Source: Chloroflexota bacterium (lineage in GTDB: Bacteria > Chloroflexota > Anaerolineae > Anaerolineales > Anaerolineaceae). Taken from it: a stretch of 64,000 nucleotides of DNA. Both the position numbers and the translations under genes were made by a program. The notes under the pieces are model-generated. The model was not told the DNA's origin and did not search any database. It saw only the letters and a list, made by a program, of their open reading frames with translations. Positions 44,731 through 53,606 of this stretch are shown piece after piece. Position 1 is the first letter of the stretch; the number at the start of each line of letters is the position of its first letter. The DNA is taken from assembly GCA_016838895.1 (NCBI GenBank), contig JAEKNU010000005.1:56886-120885 (forward strand), written 5' to 3'.

Positions 44731-44746
44731 ATTAGTACATGCTAAT
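44731..44746. promoter_or_regulatory. Operator-like repeat ATTAG-TACATG-CTAAT at the feoAB promoter
   Basis: Perfect inverted repeat overlapping the expected -35 region of feoAB. It has the same half-sites and six-base spacer as the site at 41337-41352. A metal-dependent repressor (DtxR/MntR type or similar) is the likely ligand; none is encoded in the window. Confidence 0.6.
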
Positions 44747-44760
44747 TTATTAACAGTAAA

Positions 44761-45945
44761 TTAATTATAAATATGGTTTTCCAACGCAGTATTAATATCA
44801 GGATATATTTCCGCTTGCAATGAAGTGAGGGGTTTCATTTTATCCGGATTAGTTGAAATTCCAAAAAATCGAGTGTTTACAACAAGTCCCGCAATATTCA
44901 GAAGCTCAGAAGCTGCCGCCAAAGAGCGAATCCCCCCTTGGGAATCTTCAAACACAGCTATTTCCAATGTATCAGGATACTCTATTGAATTCCCTTCTGT
45001 ATCTGTTTTCGGCATTTGGTAATTATTTGAAACAAATTCAAAGGCCAGTTGTAGCCCTTCACTTTCATTATTAGTCAGAATTGTAAAAAATGCTGCCAAA
45101 GCGTGAAAAGCATTAGGTTTTAATAATGAATCTGCAGAGGTTTTAATATGATCTCCGATAAATTGCAAATGACCAGTGCCAATGAGCAGCAAATCTTTCA
45201 TACCGACAACATCCAATGCTAGTTCTGCTTCAGGAGAATAAATTCCAAATTCTTTAGAAGGGTTTTCTTTTGGCCCTAACGACGGACGCGCCGTAAATGC
45301 TGCACAAAACAATTCCTTGTTATTAATTAGTTTTTCCAATGTATTTTGCATTGTTTGTAAGATTAGCGATTGATCAAATTCGCGCAGATATGATTGACAC
45401 TCTATAATCGATTGCAGACCATAATTTTCATTAAATGTGTCAGAACCTAAAACTAAATTCTGAAACAGCTTTGTGATAAGTGATACCTTCACATTACGGG
45501 TATGACATAGTATATTTTCCAGTAATTCATCTTGTAAATCACCTTCACCAGAAATACTCCTCCAATGTTGATATACCCCTACAGAAGGGATCTCATCTGA
45601 GTCATAAAAAGTTCCCAATAGTTGAATTTCGGAACGATAATCCACTGCAAACGCTTTAATTTTATGTCTACTAATCTCATTGATTGCTTCCGTCAATGTA
45701 TTTGCGGAAATCTGAACCTGGAATATCTTCAAGAAAGCCTTTAATATAATACTAACAGTGATCGCTAACATATCCCATTCACTTGTCACACCAAAGGACT
45801 CAAACAATGCCGGAATATCTTCAGCTGGTGAATTTACTTTCAACCCTGATTCTCTTATGATCCAGTTACAGGTGTCAAAATATGCTTTCCGATATCCAAG
45901 CGGCCTTAGCAAAACACCATCAATATCAAACAACAAAATTCGCAT
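44761..45945 (-). CDS. HAD-superfamily protein of unknown substrate, with large insertion
   Basis: 394 residues from ATG 45945 (GAGGG upstream), chosen so that the HAD motif starts the protein. Motif I is LLFDIDGVLL (Asp6, Asp8). A late motif IV-like VFEDSQGGIRSLAAAS lies near residue ~345, and motif II/III may lie in the middle. The ~300-residue insertion is far longer than a normal cap and is mostly helical. Phosphatase or related hydrolase activity is probable; substrate unknown. Confidence 0.7.
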   Translation of the reverse strand: MRILLFDIDGVLLRPLGYRKAYFDTCNWIIRESGLKVNSPAEDIPALFESFGVTSEWDMLAITVSIILKAFLKIFQVQISANTLTEAINEISRHKIKAFAVDYRSEIQLLGTFYDSDEIPSVGVYQHWRSISGEGDLQDELLENILCHTRNVKVSLITKLFQNLVLGSDTFNENYGLQSIIECQSYLREFDQSLILQTMQNTLEKLINNKELFCAAFTARPSLGPKENPSKEFGIYSPEAELALDVVGMKDLLLIGTGHLQFIGDHIKTSADSLLKPNAFHALAAFFTILTNNESEGLQLAFEFVSNNYQMPKTDTEGNSIEYPDTLEIAVFEDSQGGIRSLAAASELLNIAGLVVNTRFFGISTNPDKMKPLTSLQAEIYPDINTALENHIYN

Positions 45946-45972
45946 TGTAACCCTCATCATCAAAATTAAATA

Positions 45973-46006
45973 AAACAGCAGAGCCAATATGCTGGTCTGC
46001 TGTTTT
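45973..46006 (-). terminator. Terminator after the serine-palmitoyltransferase-like gene
   Basis: AAAACAGCAGA (45973-45983) pairs with TCTGCTGTTTT (45996-46006), with an inner GCCA/TGG. Read on the - strand the stem is followed by a T-rich run. Confidence 0.75.
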
Positions 46007-46011
46007 GTCTT

Positions 46012-47190
46012 TTAGATTAATCCCAGCTCTTTACCAACACGTCCAAAAATATCCAATACTTCATCCAATTGCTCATCGGTATGGGTTGCCATATAACTTG
46101 TTCGCAATAATTGATTACCGGGTGAAACCGCCGGAGAAATTACCGGATTTACAAATACACCATTTTCAAACAACATTTTCCAGGTCAGGAATGTTTTCAT
46201 GTCATCACCAATAATGATCGGAATAACAGGTGTGACAGATTTTCCCGTATTAAATCCTAGTTCCTTGAATCCTTTGCGCATTTTTTCACCAATCTGATTG
46301 ACACGTTGTATACGTTCTGGTTCTTCACGCATAACTTTTAATGCTGCCATCGCTGCGGCAGTACAAGACGCAGGAATACTGGCACTAAAGATCAATGAGC
46401 GCGCGGTATGCTTAATATAATGGATTGTTTGCTCATCTCCAGCTACAAATCCGCCAATGGACGCAAAAGATTTACTAAAAGTTGACATGATCAAATCAAC
46501 TTTATCAGTCATACCAAATTCAGCGGAAGTTCCATGACCTTGCCCTGTTACGCCCATGCCGTGGGCATCATCAACCATAATGCGTGCGCCATATTTATTC
46601 GCAACAGGAATGATAGCTGGCAAATCTGCCAGATCACCTTCCATGCTAAACAATCCATCCACAACGATCAATTTTCCTGCATCTTCAGGCAAACTTTTTA
46701 ACACACGATCGAGATGCTCGATATCATTGTGGCGGAATCGTTCTATCTTTCCGTAGCCCAAACGAGCACCATCCACAATACTGGCATGATCATCTTTATC
46801 AAGGATGACATAATCACCTCTTGACAACAAGGAACTAATTGTTCCAAGGTTAACTTGCATACCGGTTGAGAATATTAATGCCGCTTCTTTCCCAACCCAT
46901 TCCGCCAGTTGCCTCTCTAGCTCCTCATGTATGGAAAGCGTGCCATTCAAAAACCTTGAACCAGTACAACTTGTGCCATATCGATTCAATGCTTCACAGG
47001 CTGATTGCTTCACCTCAGGGTGTGTGGTTAACCCAAGGTAATTATTCGACCCGCACATAATCAGGCGTTTTCCATGGTAAATTACCTCAGTACCTTCATT
47101 CTCATCTAGTGGAATGAAGAACGGGTAAAAACCTTGTTCCATTGCCTCTTTTGCGGCTGTAAATTCAATGCACTTCTGAAAAATATCCAT
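46012..47190 (-). CDS. Serine palmitoyltransferase-like alpha-oxoamine synthase
   Basis: 392 residues. PLP-dependent alpha-oxoamine synthase: GTSCTGSRFLNGTLSIHEELE, STGMQVNLG, DHASIVDG, VDGLFSMEGD, MVDDAHGMG, and the PLP lysine in STFSKSFASIGGFVAG. The SRFLNGTL...HEELE wording and IFSASIPASCTAAA match bacterial serine palmitoyltransferases better than 2-amino-3-ketobutyrate CoA ligase or BioF. The reaction would join serine to an acyl thioester to make a 3-keto-sphinganine type base. GAGGTG precedes the ATG. No later sphingolipid gene is in the window, and substrate is inferred only from similarity. Confidence 0.78.
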   Translation of the reverse strand: MDIFQKCIEFTAAKEAMEQGFYPFFIPLDENEGTEVIYHGKRLIMCGSNNYLGLTTHPEVKQSACEALNRYGTSCTGSRFLNGTLSIHEELERQLAEWVGKEAALIFSTGMQVNLGTISSLLSRGDYVILDKDDHASIVDGARLGYGKIERFRHNDIEHLDRVLKSLPEDAGKLIVVDGLFSMEGDLADLPAIIPVANKYGARIMVDDAHGMGVTGQGHGTSAEFGMTDKVDLIMSTFSKSFASIGGFVAGDEQTIHYIKHTARSLIFSASIPASCTAAAMAALKVMREEPERIQRVNQIGEKMRKGFKELGFNTGKSVTPVIPIIIGDDMKTFLTWKMLFENGVFVNPVISPAVSPGNQLLRTSYMATHTDEQLDEVLDIFGRVGKELGLI

Positions 47191-47215
47191 GATAATTGCA
47201 CCTCAAATTAATTAG

Positions 47216-47237
47216 CAATGTGAAATAAACCACATTG
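47216..47237. repeat. Inverted repeat CAATGTG-N8-CACATTG upstream of the spt-like gene
   Basis: Seven-base perfect arms between folE and the spt-like gene, without a T-run. It may be an operator or a weak mRNA hairpin. Confidence 0.35.
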
Positions 47238-47275
47238 TGTTCAACAAAATTTAGTATTCCTGGTTTGTTATAACT

Positions 47276-47911
47276 TTAAAAATGTAATGGTGTCGACCCT
47301 CTGGATATATTGTCTAAAAATTCCATTCGGGTTGAATGATTTTTTCTAAAATAGCCAAACATTGTTGAGGTTGTCATGCGTGCATCGTGTTTTTTTACAC
47401 CCCTCATCATTGAACACAAATGCAAACCTTCAACGACCACCGCGACACCACGTGGATTTAATAATGTCTGAATGAATTCTGCAATCTGTCTGGTCATGCG
47501 CTCCTGTACTTGTAATCTTCTTGCAAACATATCTACAATACGAGGAATTTTCGATAATCCAATTACTTTGCCATTTGGTATATAAGCTACATGAGCACGG
47601 CCGATGATTGGTAACATATGGTGCTCACACATACTGAATAATTCAATATCTCGAACAACGACCATCTCATCATAAGTTACATCAAATAGCGCGTCGTTCA
47701 CCATTGCAACCGGATCTATGCGGTAACCTGCCAGTAACTCAGCGTAGGACCTTGAAACACGTTCCGGTGTTCGCGCAATACCCTCTCGAGCAGGGTCATC
47801 CCCAATGGCAATAAGAATATTTTTTATAGCGTCTTCAATTGTAGCATGATCAATTTCAGTATCATTAAATAATTCCGCTACCTCATATACTTCTTTTTTA
47901 GACTCGTCCAT
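47276..47911 (-). CDS. folE: GTP cyclohydrolase I
   Basis: 211 residues. [19 protein letters not shown] (zinc Cys and His), [26 protein letters not shown] and [14 protein letters not shown] (second zinc Cys). It makes dihydroneopterin triphosphate from GTP for folate or related pterins. ATG 47911 with AAAGGA. It lies 36 bp after the polyprenyl synthase gene. Confidence 0.96.
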   Translation of the reverse strand: MDESKKEVYEVAELFNDTEIDHATIEDAIKNILIAIGDDPAREGIARTPERVSRSYAELLAGYRIDPVAMVNDALFDVTYDEMVVVRDIELFSMCEHHMLPIIGRAHVAYIPNGKVIGLSKIPRIVDMFARRLQVQERMTRQIAEFIQTLLNPRGVAVVVEGLHLCSMMRGVKKHDARMTTSTMFGYFRKNHSTRMEFLDNISRGSTPLHF

Positions 47912-47947
47912 AATAAATTCCTTTTCAATATCAACACCAAATTATTC

Positions 47948-48970
47948 TTAATAGTTACGATCCATCAATTTATCAACAAGTTGCTTAAGTATTAATGATA
48001 CCGTGTTGTTTTCAATGGCAATTTGTTTTAACAAAGCAGTTGCAGAATCAGTATATCGCTTTACTTCTGCCAACACCAACTGATCAATTTCCTCTTCTTC
48101 AAGTAATAAAGCCAGCTTTTCAACATCAGTAGTATTTATCGTTGTCATTTCATTCCACACTTTGTAGAACTTTCCTTGCTTGGCCAGTCCACATAAAATT
48201 GGAAAACTTTTTTTCCGTGAAATCAAATCACTGCGGTTTGCTTTGCCTGTTACCTTAATATCGCCCCAAATACCCAAATAATCATCTTGAATCTGGAATG
48301 CTACGCCTAATGCCTGACCAAATTGAAAATGCAACTTCCTATTTTCCTGATCCGCATTTGATAAAATAGAACCAATCCCTGAACAATACCCTAATAATGC
48401 GGCTGTTTTTCCTCCTATCATTTCCAGATACAAATCAGGTGCAATATTCTCCATATCCTCAAACTTCATATCCAGATGTTGACCAATCGTTAATTGACTA
48501 CATGTTTCATGGAATGCATCAATTCCAGCTATGATGACATGATCCGGCAATTTTCCTATTGAACGGATCATTGATTTAGCAGCCATGGAAAATAATAAAT
48601 CACCGGTATTTATAGCTTGAGGAATTCCCCATATTTTCCACAATGTTTCCCTGCCACGACGCTTTTCATCGCCATCTTCAATGTCATCATGGATTAATGA
48701 GAAATTATGCAATAATTCAATAGCCGTACAAAAAGGCAATACTTGATCTACTGATAAATTGCATAATTCAGCACATAATAGGGCTAATATTGGCCGGATC
48801 CTCTTCCCCTGAGCCGCTTTTCCAGCGCCAATACCTACCCAGCCCATATGATACTGCAACATATATCGCAGATCACTCTGTGAATCCGGGATACTCTTTT
48901 CAATAAAGCATTGTAAATCAGTCTCAATGACTGGTACTCTGCGCTCAAGATATCTTTGTAATTCTGACAT
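47948..48970 (-). CDS. Polyprenyl diphosphate synthase
   Basis: 340 residues from ATG 48970 with GGTGGA upstream (an in-frame GTG at 48979 is within that site). The first Asp-rich motif is LIHDDIEDGD. GKRIRPILALLCAEL, INTGDLLFSMA and FQIQDDYLGIWGD (second Asp region in DDxLGIWGD form) follow. Chain length (C15, C20 or longer) is not settled by sequence. Next to idi-2, so part of isoprenoid supply for quinones or membrane lipids. Confidence 0.9.
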   Translation of the reverse strand: MSELQRYLERRVPVIETDLQCFIEKSIPDSQSDLRYMLQYHMGWVGIGAGKAAQGKRIRPILALLCAELCNLSVDQVLPFCTAIELLHNFSLIHDDIEDGDEKRRGRETLWKIWGIPQAINTGDLLFSMAAKSMIRSIGKLPDHVIIAGIDAFHETCSQLTIGQHLDMKFEDMENIAPDLYLEMIGGKTAALLGYCSGIGSILSNADQENRKLHFQFGQALGVAFQIQDDYLGIWGDIKVTGKANRSDLISRKKSFPILCGLAKQGKFYKVWNEMTTINTTDVEKLALLLEEEEIDQLVLAEVKRYTDSATALLKQIAIENNTVSLILKQLVDKLMDRNY

Positions 48971-48981
48971 GAATTCCACCG

Positions 48982-50007
48982 TTATTGATTATATAATTCG
49001 GCTTGAGAAAGCTCATCAAGTGATTTTGCTCCAACGCCAAACATACTGATTTTTAATTCCATAGCCAATCGATTGATGACTGAATGTACCTCATTTTCCG
49101 ATATTGCTGCTGCACGCAGAACTCTACCCGCAAAACCACATAAATCTGCACCAAGTGCAATCGATTTTGCCACCTCAACACCAGTAGATAATCCACCTGA
49201 TGCAAATACTTTTAAGGTCTTTGTCTTATTTGCAACATCCTGTATACATTGCGCAGTCGGAATTCCCCAATCTCGAAAGGCTTCCGCTGCTGAAATACGA
49301 ACAACATCTTCCGATCTGTACTTTTCAATCTGTGACCAGGAAGTCCCACCTGCGCCGGCAACATCTACTGCTGCCACGCCGATATCTTCCAGTTGCTTGG
49401 CTAACTTACCCGAAATGCCCCAACCTACTTCTTTAACAATTACAGGGACATCTATTTGAGCTATGGCATCTTCAATTTTCGGCAAAAGGTTTGCGAAATT
49501 AAGTTGCCCTTCTGGTTGAAATACTTCCTGAAGGCTATTTAAATGCAGTATCAATGCATCCGCATCGATTGAACTCACCAGGTGTTTTAAATCTTTGATT
49601 GATACACCATAGTTCAATTGCACTGCGCCAATATTGGCAAACAACAGAATATCAGGAGCGTATTTCCGCATATTGAAAGACTCCACTAATGTAGTGTCTT
49701 CCAGCATGGCTCTTTGGGAACCAACCCCCATTGCAATACCATGCGCCTGGGCAACTTTGGCCAAATTTCGATTGATCTTCTCTGCCTTCTCAACACCGCC
49801 TGTCATGGAAGATATTAAAAATGGCAGGGCGAGTGTTTTTCCAAATAGGATTTGACAGGTATCAATATCACAAAAGTCAAACTCAGGCAAAGCAACATGC
49901 TGGAAATGAAAATGCTCAAAACCATTTGTTTGCCTGGATTTGATATCTTGTTGCAGGTTGATCTGTATATGATCATCTTTTCGAATTTGGTGTTCAGATT
50001 TTTGCAT
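48982..50007 (-). CDS. fni: Type 2 isopentenyl-diphosphate delta-isomerase
   Basis: 341 residues. FMN-dependent IDI-2: RKDDHIQI at the N-terminus, PFLISSMTGG, MGVGSQRAML, KEVGWGIS, VDVAGAGGTSW, FASGGLSTG and CGFAGRVLRAA. It interconverts IPP and DMAPP. No ribosome site lies before the ATG at 50007. A TACAAT ends six bases upstream, suggesting a leaderless message. Confidence 0.95.
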   Translation of the reverse strand: MQKSEHQIRKDDHIQINLQQDIKSRQTNGFEHFHFQHVALPEFDFCDIDTCQILFGKTLALPFLISSMTGGVEKAEKINRNLAKVAQAHGIAMGVGSQRAMLEDTTLVESFNMRKYAPDILLFANIGAVQLNYGVSIKDLKHLVSSIDADALILHLNSLQEVFQPEGQLNFANLLPKIEDAIAQIDVPVIVKEVGWGISGKLAKQLEDIGVAAVDVAGAGGTSWSQIEKYRSEDVVRISAAEAFRDWGIPTAQCIQDVANKTKTLKVFASGGLSTGVEVAKSIALGADLCGFAGRVLRAAAISENEVHSVINRLAMELKISMFGVGAKSLDELSQAELYNQ

Positions 50008-50014
50008 ATAGCTA

Positions 50015-50032
50015 TTGTAATGTAAATTACAA
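50015..50032. promoter_or_regulatory. Inverted repeat TTGTAA-N6-TTACAA between idi-2 and the ACP gene
   Basis: Perfect six-base arms directly upstream of idi-2 and overlapping its probable -10 (ATTGTA on + at 50014-50019). It could let a repressor control idi-2. The regulator is unknown. Confidence 0.4.
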
Positions 50033-50062
50033 GTTTTTATGATATTAATTGGCTAACAATGC

Positions 50063-50092
50063 TTGACATGATAAAATAATATTCTTTACAAT
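50063..50092 (+). promoter_or_regulatory. Sigma-70-type promoter of the acyl carrier protein gene
   Basis: TTGACA (50063-50068), 18-bp spacer, TACAAT (50087-50092). Confidence 0.7.
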
Positions 50093-50123
50093 AAACATGC
50101 TAACTATCATCCAGGAGGTTCAA

Positions 50124-50366
50124 ATGGCCGAAACATTTGACACAGTAAAAGAAGTAATTATTGATGTTCTTAAAATTGATGAGAATGAAATCAACATGGA
50201 TACACGTTTCATTGAAGATTTAAAAGCAGATTCAATGGATCAGTTTTTCTTGATTGATGGTTTCTGTGAAAAGTTTAATGTAAATATCACCGATGAAGAT
50301 GCCCGGGATATCCGCACTGTAAGTGATGCTGTTGCAAAAGTTGACGCATACTTATCTAAAAACTAA
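50124..50366 (+). CDS. Acyl carrier protein
   Basis: 80 residues from ATG 50124 with AGGAGG upstream. The phosphopantetheine serine lies in LKADSMDQ (DSM in place of DSL). Helix II reads FFLIDGFCEKFNVNITDEDA, unlike the common ELVMALEEEF. It is therefore a divergent ACP and may not be the main fatty-acid ACP. It sits ~3 kb from the serine-palmitoyltransferase-like gene, on the opposite strand; an acyl donor role for that enzyme is possible but unproven. Confidence 0.9.
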   Translation: MAETFDTVKEVIIDVLKIDENEINMDTRFIEDLKADSMDQFFLIDGFCEKFNVNITDEDARDIRTVSDAVAKVDAYLSKN

Positions 50367-50391
50367 ATAGCAGACAAAAATCAAAATAAAA

Positions 50392-50424
50392 ACAGGCGTA
50401 ATAGAATTCTCTACGCCTGTATTT
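50392..50424. terminator. Bidirectional terminator between ACP and sucD
   Basis: ACAGGCGTA (50392-50400) pairs with TACGCCTGT (50412-50420). It has an A-run upstream and ATTTTC downstream and serves both converging genes. Confidence 0.82.
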
Positions 50425-50427
50425 TCA

Positions 50428-51294
50428 TTATTCACTTAATAATGATGGCATCTCATCCGGGTATCTGGCAATCATCACGCCAATTTCCTGAAAAGTCCTT
50501 ATTTTATCAATTGCATTTCCTGCATTCCCTTCAATGATTGCGCCGGCATGTCCCATGCGTTTTCCTGGTGGTGCAGTTTGCCCTGCGATAAATGCAACTA
50601 CAGGTTTTGTCATCCGTTTTGCAATGAATTCAGCCGCCATTTCTTCGTCATTCCCCCCAATTTCACCAATTAATACAATTTTATCAGTTTGAGGGTCCGC
50701 TTCAAATGCTTCCAGTACATCAACAAAAGTAGTTCCTATGACAGGATCTCCCCCAATACCCACACAGGTACTTACTCCAATGTTTTCTTTTTGTAATGCG
50801 TATAATACTTCATATGTCAGTGTGCCGGAACGAGATACAATACCAATGTTTCCTGGAATGGCAATTGAACCAGGAATAATCCCTGCCTTGGAAACACCTG
50901 GTGTTAAAATGCCAGGAGAATTTGGACCCACTAGTCGGGTGTTTTTGCCATCCAAATAGTTCATCATTAGCAACAAATCACGCACCGGAATCCCTTCCGT
51001 AATACATATGATCAACTCAATCCGCGCCTCAACCGCTTCAAACATTGCATCCAATGCATATCGCGCTGGAACAAATATGATGCTTACATTCGCAGCAGTG
51101 ATCTCAACTGCTTTCTGCACACTATCAAAAACCGGGACTTTTCCTTCTAGTACCCATTCGCCACCTTTTCCAGGTGTTACACCCGCCACAATACTGGAAC
51201 CATAATTTAACATTTGCTGAGCATGAAATAATCCCTCGTGACCAGTGATGCCTTGAATAAGAATTCTGGATTTCTGATCCACGTAAACACTCAT
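50428..51294 (-). CDS. sucD: Succinyl-CoA ligase alpha subunit
   Basis: 288 residues from ATG 51294, one base after the sucC stop. CoA-binding Rossmann region ([22 protein letters not shown]). Phospho-His site in [26 protein letters not shown] is also conserved. It forms ATP or GTP from succinyl-CoA with SucC. A longer frame to 51333 lies inside sucC and was rejected. Confidence 0.95.
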   Translation of the reverse strand: MSVYVDQKSRILIQGITGHEGLFHAQQMLNYGSSIVAGVTPGKGGEWVLEGKVPVFDSVQKAVEITAANVSIIFVPARYALDAMFEAVEARIELIICITEGIPVRDLLLMMNYLDGKNTRLVGPNSPGILTPGVSKAGIIPGSIAIPGNIGIVSRSGTLTYEVLYALQKENIGVSTCVGIGGDPVIGTTFVDVLEAFEADPQTDKIVLIGEIGGNDEEMAAEFIAKRMTKPVVAFIAGQTAPPGKRMGHAGAIIEGNAGNAIDKIRTFQEIGVMIARYPDEMPSLLSE

Positions 51295-51295
51295 C

Positions 51296-52432
51296 TTATT
51301 CTCCTTTTGATCGTTGGATGGCTTTTTTAGCACAATCCACTAATGATTCTGCAGCGTCAAGGTTGGCTTCCTGTAGGATTTTCAATCCTTCCTGATCATT
51401 GGTTCCAGTCAGGCGAACTACAATTGGCATCGTTGTATTCACATCTTCAAGCGCAAGCAATATTCCTTTGGCAACCTCATCACATCTGGTAATACCACCA
51501 AATATATTGATCAAAATTGCCTTTACGGATTTATCGGATAAAATTATTTTTAAGGCAGCGGCGACTTTGTCAGCACTGGCCCCTCCACCGATATCCAAGA
51601 AATTTGCTGGATTACCACCGAATTCCTTGATAATATCCATTGTTGCCATGGCCAAACCAGCACCATTCACCATGCATCCAATTTCGCCATCCAATTTAAT
51701 ATAACTGAGACTAAATTTCCTGGCTTCCACTTCTTCTGGTTCTTCAATATCAACATCACGCATATCAGAAATCATTGGCTGTCGGAAAATTGCATTGTCA
51801 TCGATAATCATTTTTCCATCCAAGGCAATAATCCGATCATCTTTTGTAATAACCAAAGGATTGATTTCCGCTAAAGTGGCATCAATTGAATTAAATAAAG
51901 CCCATAAACCATTTGCAGTATTAATAAATTCTTTCCACAGGGATTTCGGTAAATCCATACTGCTAGCCAAATTTTTGATTTGATAATCACGTAGGCCAAT
52001 CAATGGGTTGATATATATTTTAAATATTTTCTCTGGATTCCGAAGCGCTAATTCCTCAATTTCAATGCCACCTTCTGAAGATGCCATCAAAACAGGCTTT
52101 CTCATCGTACGATCATTTACAATCCCAAAATAGATTTCTTGCTTGATATCAATCGCTTCATCTACCAATACGTTTTTTACTGGTAAACCTTTGATCTCAG
52201 TTCCTAATATCTTTGTGGCAAATTCCTTCGCCTCCTTGGATGTTTTTGCCAGACGAATGCCACCTGCTTTTCCTCTCCCACCAACGAGCACTTGAGATTT
52301 TATTACTACCGGACAACCGAGTTCATTTGCAATCTCTTTTACTTGATTGGCATTACTGGCCACTCTTCCCTTCGGTATGGATATCCCGAAATCGGCAAAC
52401 AATCTTTTGGCCTGATATTCATGTAATTTCAT
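51296..52432 (-). CDS. sucC: Succinyl-CoA ligase beta subunit
   Basis: 378 residues. ATP-grasp fold: [56 protein letters not shown] and [15 protein letters not shown]. Coupled to sucD. ATG 52432 follows GGAG; the SPFH terminator ends ~33 bp upstream, leaving little room for a separate promoter. Confidence 0.96.
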   Translation of the reverse strand: MKLHEYQAKRLFADFGISIPKGRVASNANQVKEIANELGCPVVIKSQVLVGGRGKAGGIRLAKTSKEAKEFATKILGTEIKGLPVKNVLVDEAIDIKQEIYFGIVNDRTMRKPVLMASSEGGIEIEELALRNPEKIFKIYINPLIGLRDYQIKNLASSMDLPKSLWKEFINTANGLWALFNSIDATLAEINPLVITKDDRIIALDGKMIIDDNAIFRQPMISDMRDVDIEEPEEVEARKFSLSYIKLDGEIGCMVNGAGLAMATMDIIKEFGGNPANFLDIGGGASADKVAAALKIILSDKSVKAILINIFGGITRCDEVAKGILLALEDVNTTMPIVVRLTGTNDQEGLKILQEANLDAAESLVDCAKKAIQRSKGE

Positions 52433-52464
52433 ACAAGAACTCCAATTTCACGCACGCAATACCC

Positions 52465-52496
52465 GAAAAAATAGCCCTGCAAATTTGCCGGGCTAT
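52465..52496 (-). terminator. Terminator after the SPFH gene
   Basis: On the - strand, ATAGCCC (52496-52490 side) pairs with GGGCTAT through a GCAAATTTGC inner palindrome, followed by T6. Confidence 0.85.
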
Positions 52497-52517
52497 CAAT
52501 TAGGTTCGTTTTGGTAA

Positions 52518-53576
52518 TTATCCTGCCAGGAACTCATCCAGAGATTCTTTACTTATCCTGTAAGCATTACCGATTTTTCGGGCTTTTAAATCACCCGCAG
52601 TGATTGCCGCCACCACATCTTCTTCCGATACCCGCAATACTGTGGCTGCTTCAGCTGGTGTCATAATTGATGCGACCCCACCGGCTGCTGCCGCACCTGC
52701 GGCTGCTTGTTGCGGTACCTGTGCATTTGCACCTGTCATTCCTTGTAATGATTGACCAATAACATTACCCAATCCCATACCTGCACCAATACCAGCGGTT
52801 AACCCAGCGCCGCCACTCTCATTTTGAGCAGCATCCCTCAATGCATCTGCTGCCTGTAATTGAGTATATGTAGCCATGTCCAACATACCCATTGCCCGAA
52901 GTTCCTCTGCTGATTTTGTGGAAGGCTTCAAGTTGCTGATATAGAAGGATTTTAATACAAGACCAATCGCTGCAAAGTCATCTTGAGCTTTCGCTCGAAC
53001 AGCAGCGCCTAATTCCTCAGTCAAACCAATCAGGTCTACAACGCTATTCTTGGCTGCCGTTTCACCCAATACATCCTGCAACTTGGATAAAAGCATATTC
53101 CGCAACCGATTCTCAATATCATTGGTTGAGTATGCACCCTGTGCGCCAACTAATTGAGTAACAAATTGTTGCGGATCACTGATCTGGAAACTATATGAGC
53201 CAAAACCTTGCAAAAGCGCTACACCTAATCCCATACCAGGGTTACTAACCAGAATTGGTTGTGAGGTGCCCCATTTTCGATCAGCAAATTCTTTCACGCT
53301 GACGTAAAAAACCTCAGCAGTAAAAGGTGTGCGATCATTGAAAGCTTTTCCTATAAAATCAATGAGTACCGGAATGTTGGCTGTTGCAATTGTATGACGA
53401 CCGGGACCAAATGTATCCAATGCTTTTCCATCGCGGAAAAAAACCGCTTGTTGTGATTCCCTTACAATTACCTGAGAACCAATGCGCAAATCAGCTACAC
53501 CTTTTTCCGGAAATCGATGAACAAGTTCATCTTTCATCTCATTTGCGTATTCAACTACATCAAAAATTCTTGCCAT
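52518..53576 (-). CDS. SPFH-domain protein with C-terminal excisionase-type HTH
   Basis: 352 residues. The SPFH region (~25-235) resembles the cytoplasmic virion-core-like SPFH family: VRESQQAVFFRDGKALDTFGPGRHTI, IENRLRNMLLSKLQDVLGE, GLVLKSFYISNLKPS. A Gly/Ala-rich linker (~250-300) leads to a MerR/excisionase HTH (MTPAEAATVLRVSEEDVVAAITAGDLKARKIGNAYRISKESLDEFL, ~304-352; motif given in parts elsewhere). The protein has no TM. The final domain is normally DNA-binding, but in this setting it may bind protein. Thirty bases after the 175-residue partner gene. Confidence 0.82.
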   Translation of the reverse strand: MARIFDVVEYANEMKDELVHRFPEKGVADLRIGSQVIVRESQQAVFFRDGKALDTFGPGRHTIATANIPVLIDFIGKAFNDRTPFTAEVFYVSVKEFADRKWGTSQPILVSNPGMGLGVALLQGFGSYSFQISDPQQFVTQLVGAQGAYSTNDIENRLRNMLLSKLQDVLGETAAKNSVVDLIGLTEELGAAVRAKAQDDFAAIGLVLKSFYISNLKPSTKSAEELRAMGMLDMATYTQLQAADALRDAAQNESGGAGLTAGIGAGMGLGNVIGQSLQGMTGANAQVPQQAAAGAAAAGGVASIMTPAEAATVLRVSEEDVVAAITAGDLKARKIGNAYRISKESLDEFLAG

Positions 53577-53606
53577 TTTACTTCTCCAAAGGGGTGAAGA
53601 TCAAGA

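Noticed and set aside
46012..47190. 2-amino-3-ketobutyrate CoA ligase (kbl) or BioF
   Set aside because: KBL normally shows RFICGTQ and lies beside tdh; BioF shows a different SR...G motif and lies with bio genes. The SRFLNGTL wording and context fit neither. Kept as serine-palmitoyltransferase-like with moderate confidence.
52433..52464. Separate promoter for sucCD
   Set aside because: Only 32 bp lie between the SPFH terminator and sucC, and no -10/-35 pair is visible. How sucCD is transcribed is left open.
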